Source: Chionis minor (lineage: Eukaryota > Chordata > Aves > Charadriiformes > Chionididae). From it: a stretch of DNA of 64,000 bases. A model generated the notes under the pieces. It was not told where the DNA came from. It worked only from the letters and a program-made list of their open reading frames with translations, and made no database searches. Below, in pieces: positions 13,465 to 24,251 of this stretch. The position numbers were made by a program, and so were the translations under genes. How positions within the stretch are numbered: the stretch's first letter is position 1; every line of letters starts with the position of its first letter. The stretch is taken from contig VZSF01001075.1 in the NCBI GenBank assembly GCA_013398295.1, forward strand, positions 1,612,001-1,676,000. Direction: 5' to 3'.

Positions 13465-15898
13465 TACATGTAAAATTAAGCCATTAAAATATATTTACAA
13501 TAAAATATGACATAAACTAGTATTTACATTTAAAATTCAAGAATTTGACTCCCAAAAACCTAGTAGGAAAAGAGACTTCTTATTTAGACAAAGAGATGAA
13601 GAGGAGATTATTTGTTATGGCCAGATAAATAAGAAAGAAAATGGAATGTTTTGGCTGGGGGATTAGCAGGGGCTTTAAGGATGAGATTTTTAAATAAGAG
13701 ACTGCATTCCCTTCTGAGTTTAAAAGAGCAAACATCCTTCTGGTGGAAATGTTTCTCAGCTGGTCCCTTTTCAGATACTCTACCATGCTCGAAGTTTTAC
13801 AAAGTTTTCTTTCTTTCTTTCTGTGATGGAAAGTATCTAATATTTTCTATGATCACGGTGTATTTGTATAGTCTGATTAAGGATTAATATTTACCACGAC
13901 ATACTGTCATCACAAGGGAAATTGCCATGTCCAAACTTGAATTTAGTACCTAATTTGGTATGCAGTGTAATTCTATAAATGCTCTAGCACACGCCTAAAT
14001 TGCAATTTTGTTTATGAATCACATGTAATATGTTCCCTGAGCTGGATAGAAAGCAAATCTGGAAACAAAAAATGACCAGACTTCATTTTACCGTGCGCTT
14101 GGACTAATGGAATAGGAAGTATAATGGCGTACTATCTCTTCCGCGTCTGTGACAAGATACACACGAGCTGACAAGCGCCAACAGGCTGGATGACAGCAGT
14201 GATCTTTGGGGGCAGAGAGCGCGTGGCCAGGTTCTGCTGAAAAAGGAGTCCTACAGAAGGCAATCTTGGCTCTGAAATATAGCAAAAGAGCTTGGAGAAG
14301 AGGAGGCCCACAGGCACCTCGTCAGGGAAGGTTTTAGAAGGCGATTTTTAAAGTATTGACTTGATGCACTGAGTATAAGAATCTCTCGTTTGCATAAGAA
14401 TAGATTTAAGAAGCTGGAAAATCTACGGTCCGTGCCTGTTAGTAGTACCAGGCAGCTCGCATGGCCTACAAGTCTTAGTGCTCATTGAATGCAGCAGAAT
14501 ACTTTTTAATACAAAGTTATCTGGTATTTTTCATTCGAAATACTGGTTCTGAGTAAATTTCCCATGGGTCACTTGGATTGCAGTTCGGGTGGCTACATTC
14601 CTTTTTTCCATTTCTTGTCACACAAATGTTTTAACGATTCATTAGCTGTAGGGAGTTTTCTCCGGTTTCAGGACTAGATGCTATCTAAGCCTGTGCCGTC
14701 GTTCAGTCGATAAGCAGGACCACAGAAATCAACCTACATGATTAAAACAGTTCTTGTGTCTTCAAATCTGTAAAAAGGTTAATGACTGTGTAATAATAGT
14801 GTTCTGATGAGGCTTCAGTTGGCATAACTTGAATTTAGCAAATGGGAAGACCTTACATCTGTCTTTCGTTGGAACAGTGAGGTTATTGCTCACGTCGTGC
14901 ACTTTGCCGCGAGACTATGCACATAAATATTCTGTGAACATGAAGTCTGGATAGAACAGGATTTTCTCTTTCATATGTAAGTGTATATGTAGTGTTCAGT
15001 GTCATTGGGATCAAGTGGAATCACTGTATAAGAAAAGTTTTAACTTCTATTTATTCCCTCCTTCTTGGGGCATGTGAACTCTGCCAATATTTATAATTAT
15101 GTAGCCTATGTTGAAAAAATGGTTTTAAATGAATGGTACTTTTAATACTTAACAGAATTTAAAATTTATTTTACTTTCTTTTGACAGGCATTCAGAAATT
15201 CCTTGAAGCAGATAAAATAATACAAAGGGAAAGTCTGTTTTATGACGCTCAATACAAAGGTTGGGGCTTTTTTAGACTTCTACCCTGCTGCGAAGCCAAT
15301 TATTGCTACCTTCAAAAATTATAACCGAGGTTTTTCAAAATTCCAGTGAATTTTGACTTGATTGTGTTTGGTTTTGAGCAAAGAGTTGGAAACGTTTTAT
15401 GATCTGAAAATACAACAAATATATTGCTAACTTTAAGTAGAAGTAATTTTGGGGGCAGGAGACTGATGATCTGCAGGGTTCATTATAAGATGCACCTCTT
15501 TTTCACTTCTCCTTTTCTTGTTTGAAAAGGACAGTGAATTTACACTTCCTCTATAGTGCATGAAATGAGACTAAGTTATTCATTCAAATATTCCTTGTTT
15601 TTTAATGACTATCCATACTGTTAGAAGATACCGAGCATATAAACAAAGAAAATGGAAATGACAAGTGAAATTACTGAGCATTAAAAATGCCAGTATAAGA
15701 CAGTTTACTGTTAACTTTCCCAGAATATAAAAAGCATATATTGCCTTATCTGATTTGTTGTGCTCTGCACTAGTTATGAACTTTACCACAGGAAACAATA
15801 CAATATAAATTAATTCTTACGGAAACGATAATGAGACTAGAATGTATTACAAAACTTATCCATATTTCCATCAAATTACTATCTAGTGTGACTGGAAT
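13465..15898. other. Non-coding stretch, no feature seen
   Basis: AT-rich unique sequence. A moderately GC-richer patch at about 14140-14330 has overlapping minus-strand open frames of 61-65 codons and no recognisable product. Confidence 0.5.
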
Positions 15899-16695
15899 TG
15901 ACAGAGTGTCATGTTAAAAGGAATGTAGTTTCAATATTTGTCTGTCAGAGTCCCAGGACTTTCACTGATTTGTCCATCAGAGTCCCAGCAAAGGACTTCA
16001 CAAATTCACAGATTCACAAAAATCAAAATGAGTTATTTATCGAGAGCGACAGAACAGATTCGAGATTGCAGTTGATAAATTCACTGACTGCAGTAGCGCT
16101 ACTACTGAAGGTTAATATTGCTAGCAAAATGAATAAGAATATAACGCTGCGGGGGTACCGTTCCCCAGGGGGGAAAGGCGCAGCGCTTACCCAAGCAGCA
16201 TCCCTGCCTGGGGTGGAGGAAGAGGACGCAGCCCCTCGACTGCTCCGTCAGGTGTCAAGATTCTTCTCTCAGTTTGACAGTCATTTTCTGTGTCTTTTTA
16301 TCCGCAAAATTCCGAGGTTTCCCTCCCCTGGGTGACGTATAGTATGATTTGGGTGGAGAGACGAGTGCTATAGTCATATATGTTTAGCATGAACTCAAGA
16401 ATCATTAGCATATTCAGGGTTCTCACCTTTAATATGCGTTTCCAGGTGATGAGGCAGAGGCAGTCGTGGGGCACACCAGCCTTTCGAAGGACAAAGAACT
16501 ACACAAGTTCCTGTTATCTTGTCTTCCCTTAGGAAAAGCAGGAATGTCCTGCCTATGCAGGGCCCCCTCCTTGTTTGCATCCCGCGCTGGCTGGGCCAGT
16601 CCGCACTCCTCCAGCCTGCACAGAGAGAGCAAGGTCAGTCTGAATTGTTCTTCGAGCACAGAGACTTTACCTCGTTATCCAAATTCCACACTGAG
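15899..16695 (-). mobile_element. Probable solo LTR of an avian endogenous retrovirus-like element
   Basis: This ~800-bp block differs in base composition from its surroundings (GC-rich islands at 16140-16260 and 16530-16630). It resembles long terminal repeats of avian ERVs when read on the minus strand. There it has a TATA-like 'GATAAAAAG' at about 16293-16303 within 'ttttgcggataaaaagacac'. A GC-rich leader follows, then an A/T-rich tail with 'gataaataac' near 16031-16041, where a polyadenylation signal would be expected. A 31-bp imperfect tandem duplication carrying 'cagagtcccag' lies at 15929-15990. The outer limits are approximate. No gag, pol or env adjoins it, and I see no target-site duplication. 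A 145-codon plus-strand open frame across it is most likely a by-product. Confidence 0.5.
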
Positions 16696-17547
16696 TAATA
16701 TTTTGTTATAGTTTATTGAAATGTTTGCTATATATCTTCTGTGTGCCTGTATTTGAGAAAATACTGTTATTAGATTAGATGCTTTTATTACCACCATTAG
16801 TAGAATTCCCTTGAAAACTATCTGTAGCACCTACTTTTCTTGACATTTCTCTGTGGATTTAGTTTTTATATTACACTGCATTTTGCACAAAATAAGCAAA
16901 ACTTGGAACTTTGACATTTCAAACCCTGCCACGTCCTCTTGTCCTTTTTTTTCTTGCATTGAGATGTAACACATGGTTTCAGTTTAGCCGAGTGATGTGC
17001 TTTGATGCCAGGCTCTGCCCTTGAGAAATTCTGGTAGCTTTGCTTCGGAATCTAGCCTGTGCTGAACAGTGAAAACCCCCATAGTTGTGCTTTTATAATA
17101 CCTTTTGTGATATGATAATATTAATAATACGGTGGTAAAGGTCCATGTGTTTGGCCTTGCTCTTTTGTGCATTCATCAGTTCCAAAATTACATTTTTTTT
17201 TCCTTTCCCATTAGCTTCCTGTTTGTTTTGAGTATGTTCTTTCAAACAAAAGATAAAAATTGATTACCGGGCATATTAGACTTTGTTTATACCTACCAAA
17301 ATGGAATACATTCTCAGCTCTTGTGTTTCTCAGAAGACACTTTCATAATGGCATTAAACCCAGCACACACAACAAAGCGTATGACCTGTATGTAAATTAT
17401 CCAATATGAATTAAGAATACAATCAAGACTTTGGCGGCTCCGCAAATTAAAAAGTGTAAACTGTCTTCAGACCTTGGCAAAACATTTGTAATGAATTGGG
17501 CCCTTGACTTTACTTTCTGACATTTCTACATTAAAAGAGGTTGCATT
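16696..17547. other. Non-coding stretch, no feature seen
   Basis: AT-rich unique sequence between the LTR-like block and the possible 3' end of the minus-strand open frame. No gene or repeat is recognised. Confidence 0.5.
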
Positions 17548-17553
17548 TTTATT
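17548..17553 (-). terminator. AATAAA polyadenylation signal candidate
   Basis: The plus strand reads TTTATT, so the minus strand reads AATAAA. It is the first AATAAA about 350 nt downstream of the stop codon of the minus-strand frame at 17.9-18.4 kb. The hexamer is common in AT-rich DNA, so alone it is weak evidence. Confidence 0.2.
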
Positions 17554-17899
17554 TATAGCTACTCAGTGGAGCACAGTGAGATGATGAGCTGAAATTCTGC
17601 TAAGGAAAAGAAAAGAGTTTAATAGGTTACTAAATATTTACAATGAGCTTTGGAAACAAGTGTTTCCCTGATTAATTCTGTGGGTAGGCACAAGTATTTC
17701 AATAATTTTTGGTCTGAACCTGCACCTCTGGTTGAATGAAATTAAAAACAATGGGCAAAACGGTGTTAGAACTGGTGTAATAAGAAGCTTTTATGAATTA
17801 TGGAAATCTGCTTGAAAAGAGAGTCTTTATATCAGGTGTGCGCAGTAAGCAAAATAAGTTAAGATTTTTCATCCTGTCAAGAAAGAAAGCTCAGTGAAT

Positions 17900-18469
17900 T
17901 CAGTATGATCCAAAACCTCTTTTTCTTACTCCAATATTCCTCCTTCCTTTAGTGATGGGCCAGCTGAATACACCTGCATCTTTAGTGGTAACTACAGCAG
18001 CTCTATTAGCTTCAGTAACATCTTGGAATAAGGTACTAATTCTTACAGCAGAGTAAGACATTCGGGCTTCAAAGCTTGTGAGAAAACCAACATCAGCTGG
18101 AAGATAGGCTGCTAGGATCCAATGCTGGACCCTGGAAGTGGCTTCCTCAAAAGGATTTTTGCTTATCTCTGCTGTTCCTGTGCAGTCGATACAGTACAGG
18201 ATATATGAAGAAGCTTTGGCGGTAGGTTTTATATTACAGTGACTCTGGTTGGTTGGTTGAGGCGATTGCCTACCTTGTATTCCTTCCCAAATCTGCCTTG
18301 TTTTAGAATACTTGGGTCTTACGGAAGAAGTAAAGGAACAATCGATGGTTATTCTTAGTCTTATGTGGAAACCTAAGGACTCTTGAATTGTTGATACACC
18401 AGGAAATATGAAAATGGAGAATACAGCTGGCACACTTCTAACTGTGGTTACTTGGAGGTAAATATTTCT
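17900..18469 (-). CDS. Unrecognised long open frame; possible terminal exon or pseudogene
   Basis: This is the longest uninterrupted frame in the window: 189 codons free of stops, ending in TGA at 17900-17902. There is no ATG in the first two thirds, so it cannot be a complete single-exon gene with a normal start. If real, it is the 3' exon of a spliced gene or a decayed retrocopy. A possible 3' splice site ('ccaagtaaccacag') precedes 18441, which would give a 542-nt terminal coding exon and a ~350-nt 3' UTR up to AATAAA. The predicted product begins with an alternating hydrophobic stretch ('VPAVFSIFIFPGV'), has four Cys (two as CIDC), several N-x-S/T sites, and a basic tail ending RKRGFGSY. 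I recognise no family. In AT-rich DNA, about one frame of this length in 64 kb could occur by chance, so the coding call is doubtful. Confidence 0.25.
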   Translation of the reverse strand, partial: RNIYLQVTTVRSVPAVFSIFIFPGVSTIQESLGFHIRLRITIDCSFTSSVRPKYSKTRQIWEGIQGRQSPQPTNQSHCNIKPTAKASSYILYCIDCTGTAEISKNPFEEATSRVQHWILAAYLPADVGFLTSFEARMSYSAVRISTLFQDVTEANRAAVVTTKDAGVFSWPITKGRRNIGVRKRGFGSY

Positions 18470-20426
18470 TCAGCTTACTCGGAACTATAATGCCTAAAAC
18501 ATATTTCCTTGATGTATTAGAAACAAAAGTCCTGGTGATTCTTCATGAGAAAAATTATTTGCCAGCTCTGATCCTAAGTATATAAAAGACTGTGCAATAC
18601 TAGCTGTGTTACGTCAAGATTTGATATTTCAGCCCCTATCTTGCATAGAGGATTTTTGTGGCATAACTAAAACACTTCATTTTTTTTCTTCTACTGAAAA
18701 CAATGACAAATGTGATGCTCTAGTATAATGTAATGGATTATAGGAATTATTAGTGTACAGAGAGCCCAAGATCTCATTTCCCACTGGCAGTGAGCCATAA
18801 GTTCCTCCTATTTAGACTTGTTTCAAATGGAGAAATTCTGCATTAGGGAATGCCGTTGTAGGCATGTGTGCATTGCAAGCAGCTGATAGAATGCTGTACC
18901 TTAACGTGCCTGTGTATGCGTCTACATCGTGACAAGTGTTCTTTTCAAAATTCTTTGGATGTTTTCAGGGAAATCAGTTCTTCTTAGGAAAAAACCAAAA
19001 CACAAAAAATCAGTCTAAGCATAAGTGGCAAAAGAATCTGCTAAAGCATCAAAGGCTAATCCTAAGCAATGTATTTACTTACCCAAATAAGTAGTAAATA
19101 TACATGGGTGGAAGAAAGTGCATAAATTATGTCATCATTAACATGGACTGATTTTTCACAACATCTTCTCCTTAGTCTTTTAAGGGGAAAATACATACAC
19201 TGGGCAATTCTATGGGGCTTTTTTTTTCCTTATCAAGTAAAGGATGTCTTGAGTGACCTTTCTGTGATAAAAGAACTTGTGCTCAGATTCTCGTGTTGTC
19301 CAGTTTTTTATGAGTTAGTTTAATGCCAGCCAGTGTCTCTGTTTTTCTGTATTAGATATTAGCATGAAATTCTTTGTGACATACAATTTTCTTTGCACTG
19401 AAGAATTCCATATACTTTTTATCTACTGTTTTCTAAACAGAAGGCTCATTTAATTAGAGCTTTTGAATCCTGCATGACCTTGCTTCACTCTTTCTAAAGA
19501 TTTGACGTACTTTTTACAATAATCTTAAAAATGTTCTTAATAGAACACTAATTCTGAGTAGTAATGTAATATCCTTTGGTTTATATTTGCTTCTTTCATT
19601 ACTGTAAATATTTTAGACATTCATGCTTTTGTGCACTATAATGCTTTTACTGCAGTTATGATCTAGGTCAAGGGTCTTTGGTTGTTTCTCTACCAGCATA
19701 ATACCAGCATAAGAAGTAGGACTCCTCAAAAGAATGTCATTCATGATTTAGCAGCTCTTCTGTTCCTTCCTGCAGGATCAGCTCTACTTACAGCGTTCCT
19801 CACCAGTGGTAGCACCTAGTCTGTACCAAAAGATGCGTATCATCTCCTCAAGCTGTCAGCTCTAGTACTGCATTGAATACTAGAATATTGGAAACATTGT
19901 CTATTACTTCATTATTGGAAATCTTATTAATTTAAAAAAAAAAGGCGCCTTTCTTGCAGCAGCTTCTTTTTTTCATAAGTGATGAAGGAGCAAGTACCCT
20001 TTCCCGTCTGCAGCGACATCTTCTGTTGGTGAACGCTCTTGGTCTCCTACGTATCTCGGGTCCCTTTTTGTTTGATGCAGTCAAAACTACCATAAGAAGT
20101 GACAATAGTCACAAACCAGCAAAGTGGAAGGATTACTTCAGTCTCTCTATCTTATGATTGAAATCAGTGTTTTATCAATAGTCCATTTCTTGGTTTGGCT
20201 GCCCAGGATTTGTACTGGCTAATTCCTTGCCCTTACCTGGTTTCCCTCAGCGATTTGTGCCGAGCTCTCTCAGCAGCTCCGAGCTGGCCGCTCCATCCCC
20301 TTGCGTGGAGCCGCAGCCCACCCTCCCCGTGCCTCTGCCCGACCCCTGTTTTCTACAATCAGCAGATTTCCTTTCTCCTTGCGTGTCGTTTCTCTGGGGT
20401 CACTGATTAAATAAATCAAACAAAAG
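18470..20426. other. Non-coding stretch with one CR1-like shard
   Basis: AT-rich unique sequence. The 22 bases from 19352 ('ttagatattagcatgaaatt' and two more) differ at one base from the core of the CR1 copies at 1.4 and 6.3 kb. The flanks do not align, so it may be a tiny remnant or coincidence. A GC-richer patch at 20240-20350 has no recognisable product. Confidence 0.4.
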
Positions 20427-20695
20427 TGGTCTGGTATTGATCTTTATAGCACGCCGCTAGTATTTTCCCTCTGCTCTGAAGTGAATTCTTTTATAAGCGC
20501 TTGTCTTTAATAACCGAGCCAGTCCATTATCCACTCAAGCAGCTCAGCAGCACCAATATTACCATCATTCTCCTTACACGCAGCATTGTATCAGATTACT
20601 GAGAGATCAAGTGAAACACGTCTATGACTTTCACTTCGTGCTTTTGTCCTTGTTGCGTGACCCAGAGAAAAGTCCCTCCTCCAACGAATCCTTGA
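20427..20695 (-). mobile_element. Ancient CR1/L3-type LINE fragment, antisense
   Basis: The plus strand contains 'tatcagattactgagagatc' followed by 'aagtgaaacacgtctatgac', and at the end 'tcctccaacgaatcc'. This matches the known antisense pattern of old CR1/L3 LINE reverse-transcriptase sequence (…'gtcaaaagc.ttactgaa.gtcaagta.a.cacgtc.atg…', later '…gaatccatg'). Many indels have broken it and no frame is intact. Upstream 'agccagtccattatccactc' also fits this family. The call is from remembered pattern similarity; limits are approximate. Confidence 0.45.
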
Positions 20696-23542
20696 AGTCG
20701 CTGCACGGTGGTTTGTGTGTGGGTTTGTTTTTAAATTCACAGTAAGATAAATGGGCATTTGTTCCTCTTACTTTGCGTTGGTTACACTTTTCTTTCTTCT
20801 GTTTCTTGCAAGTGGTATTTTGCTTAATGCAGAGAAAGACAAATAAAAGGATTTGTTTACGTATTATTTGAAAGACTCAGAATATCAGGGAAGGAGCAGC
20901 AGTTTCACTGCATATCTCTTTTTTTTTTTTTTTAGTATGATGGCTTAGGGGCAGGAGGTAGGAAAGAAAAGCTATTGATGTGGAATTCAGATTTGTGCTG
21001 CAAAGCTAAACCTGCACATTTTTGGGATGTAATTCTTCTGCCAGTAGGAAAAGGAATAGGAAACTTGTAGAAATTCTTATTTTCTTGTAGTAGACTTAGG
21101 CTCGGTCTTTGCAATGACAATGGTGGTCTGTTATATTTATGTATGCTTAGCAGATGTGTAAGCACAGAGCTGTAACTGTAGGCTATGCATTTGGGTGAAA
21201 ACACTGTAGCTTAATATCTGATAAACTGCCCACTCAAATTAATGAATTCCTTAATCCGTCCAAGGACATAATTAAGCCTGATGTTTCCATAATAAATGCA
21301 AGCAGCTACTAAAACCAAGAGATGAAACAAAATGCTCTTCGGCTAGTACCACTTCAGTACATGCACAGGTGTGGGGAATATTGCAAGGGAAAATTGGCCT
21401 TTTGATTCACTTTATAGTCTAAATTTCCAGGTGTTATTAATGACTAAAAGATATTCCAGTTTGAGATCTCTTGAAGAGGGATGATATTTAAGAAATGATG
21501 TCCTTCCTTTAAGGAGAATTTGTCCAGTATTTGTCCGTACTTCCTGAAACCAAGCCCTTTTAAAACACCTTCAGTTAGTTAATGCCAGTATGTTAATAGT
21601 TGTTGAGCATTAATATTGCTAATGCAATTTAACACTGCAAATTTAGTTTATTAAAAGTCTGAGGGTAGTATAATATTGGCTAGAGTAGTCTTAAATTATT
21701 TTCTATAGCCTGTCTTCTCTGTTCCTTTTCTTTCACTGCAATTGATCCTATGAAATGAAGACATTTTCTGCGTACTGTACCAAACCAAATCATATTACAG
21801 AAAGCAGAATGCAGTTAAATGAGAGTTAAATAACTCTCAAATGACAAAGAAATGTTCAACTATAAAAAGTGCTGTGAAACTAATGCATTCTTCCAAGTCA
21901 GAATGCTGAAGGAAAAAAAAATCTGGGCTTGTAAAATAGAAATGCAATTGTAAGTTCTGGAGAGGTTGATTCTAGGAGAATCTGGGAGGAGGGCTCTAGC
22001 TGGATGCATTTGGATGAGTGAAGTTCTAATGGAAGCAATCAGAGTAATTGAATAAACAAAGAGCTGATGGTCAAACTTTTGAATTCATGGTCTTCAACGT
22101 CCTGTGGGCCGGTTTTAGTCTGAGGCTCCTCTCCCAGGAGCCCCTCACTCACAATGGTCTCTTTGGGAATGAGCTCTGGGCAGAATACTGAAGTGGCCTG
22201 TGCGAAGGATCTCAGCAGGATTTTGGAAAACTCTGGGATTTTGACATGTTGCCAAAATGAAGTTTTATAATTGACATCACAGATGGGACATCATGACTCT
22301 CTGTAGTTAATAACTGCCAAATCTAAATGGCATTTCATGGGACTAGCAAAATACATTTGTTCAGCGACCTCAAAATTACCTTTATGCCAAAGTGCAAAGC
22401 TTTGTTGGAAACATTCAGTTTTAAAAATCCTAATGTATAAAATAAAATTTAAAAAATTTCTATAATGCGAAGCATTAGGTGGCTTTCATTTGAACTGTTA
22501 CCAGCTCTCAAATTCCCACTTGCATCTTCATTCTTCTCAGCACGTTTGCTATCTTAAGCATCATGAAACAGGTCAGTATTAAGAAAAGACTTTGTGTATT
22601 GGAGATACAGTGCTTTGTGGAATCTTCCTATTGCATTTCATGATAGCTGGAGGAAGTCCCAGGTCAGAAAGGGTGGTTTGGAAGCAAGTGCAGAGATGTG
22701 AAAAAGGTGATAAATGGTTTGTCCCTGCCAGGCTTACAGGTAGGACAAAGGCGTTGCAGCAGCATGTGAAAGTGAAGGCAGATGAGTGAGCAGGCGGACC
22801 ACTGTGTTTGCCTTGGAGGAACTGATTCCTGCTGATGAAGTGGGAAAAGGGAGGTCAGGAGAATTCCTGAAAGACAGAAGTTGATGAAAGCCTTGAGGAC
22901 AGGAATCAAGCATGAATCTGGAGATCATATTCTTTCACGTTTTCACATGGTTAATTATGAATCCACCAGAGAAGGAAATTTAAGCAAGCAAGATGCCTTT
23001 TGAGAACTTTACCTGAGAAATGTTGTTGGGAGACACCATCAAAACTGAGTCAAACCCCAGCTGTATGCGGGGAGACAGGGATGGATCGGATGGTGTAGTC
23101 TCAGGTACCAAACTTCAGTGACAATGAGAAGCAATGATCGTGGTAAAGTATGGGAGCAGAGAGGAGCATTGGTTTGTTCTGGAATTCACTTCTGCTCATA
23201 TTTTAAGTTGATGGAAAGATATGCAAGAGCAGTATACTGTGTATCTGTACAATATAACTGTAATTTTACATCTTTCTGTTAATGTATTAATGTTTCTTTT
23301 TCATATCAAAGCAATATGGATATTCTTTCCCTTGAAACCACTATCAACTTTAATAAGATTGATCTCTGATTAGCAAAATACAAGTCTCATAAATCAATAG
23401 TACAGCTCTAATCCAGCAGTTTTTCTTCAAAATCAATAGGGTTACTATTTGATATTTTAGGAGCCGGAAGTCACATCTTCTTATATAAATCTTTTTATGT
23501 TACAAGGTGGAAACAGTTACCCAGGAAAAGATTAGCTTTTAT
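20696..23542. other. Non-coding stretch; poly-T run and a short palindrome
   Basis: No gene is recognised. A run of 15 T at 20919-20933 is followed by AG, like a very strong polypyrimidine tract, but there is no coding frame after it. A 9-bp inverted repeat lies at 21820-21839. The stretch 22640-22910 is slightly GC-richer with short frames on both strands and no identifiable product. Confidence 0.5.
21820..21839. repeat. Perfect 9-bp-arm palindrome
   Basis: TGAGAGTTA and TAACTCTCA are exact reverse complements with only AA between them. It could form a small cruciform or a dimeric binding site, or be chance. Confidence 0.65.
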
Positions 23543-23594
23543 AGTAATCAGAAGTAAAAGGAATTAATTCTTTGGAGGAACATATTTCTTAGTC
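23543..23594 (+). repeat. Diverged direct repeat, copy 1
   Basis: 'gtaatcagaag' followed by 'ttaattcttt' and 'tttctta' recurs in the same order and spacing at 24197-24251 with roughly 80% identity over about 50 bases. The family is unknown. It could be a local duplication or two copies of an undescribed or unrecognised interspersed repeat. Confidence 0.6.
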
Positions 23595-24196
23595 TTAAAA
23601 TAACGCCATTTGAATTTCTCTTGAACTTTTGTCAACCTTTGATAGCTACTGTCAATCAGCATCCATCATCCTGTGGCCAACCTAGCTGGCAAGCAGTTGT
23701 GCTTGCATCTGACACAGATGCTACCCACTTCTCTCTGGCTTATGCGAAAAGAATACATTAGGCATCTGCTACAACATTTGATTGATTTATCATGCAGTGT
23801 AAAACTGCTTTAAAAACATGCCGAAATTCTTGGTAATGTTCTAGGAAGTTAAACCTACATCCTCATTGTTCCGCCTTTTCTGAATTGCTTATTGAAAATA
23901 AAACAAACTGATTCAGAATATAAATGATATATATATATCCTGAAAAGGAAGTACTTTATTATGTGCTTTAGTATTCTTTCTTAATTAATAAGGGTTTAAA
24001 TAGTAACTTTATGGTGTAAGATGTAACTTGAAGGCTGTGAAAGCAGGTGTAGACAGAACCATTTGACTTTTGAGACAGGATTATAAAAGATATGACCTAC
24101 CCTATTAATTCTCTTTTTAAGAGAGGATTCAGGATTTTGAGTCTATAGGAATTCTTTGGTGTTGGTTGGATAAGACAAGCAGTTACTTCTTTGTAT

Positions 24197-24251
24197 TGTA
24201 ATCAGAAGAAAAAAGGAGTTAATTCTTTAGAGAAGCATGTGTTTCTTATCT
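24197..24251 (+). repeat. Diverged direct repeat, copy 2
   Basis: The partner of the copy about 650 bp upstream, in the same orientation. Both are preceded at a short distance by 'cagttac', which suggests that the duplicated unit was longer before decay. Confidence 0.6.

Noticed and set aside
15898..16335. 145-codon plus-strand frame
   Set aside because: It lies across the LTR-like block, opposite to the block's apparent orientation, and has no recognisable domain.
17940..18470. Plus-strand reading opposite the 17.9-18.5 kb frame, which also looks protein-like in places
   Set aside because: It contains six stop codons in about 180. That two strands look coding-like warns that the minus-strand frame itself may be chance.
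10262..20442. Identical 16-mer 'tggtctggtattgatc' at 10262-10277 and 20427-20442
   Set aside because: About one shared 16-mer pair is expected by chance in a window of this size, and the flanks do not align.
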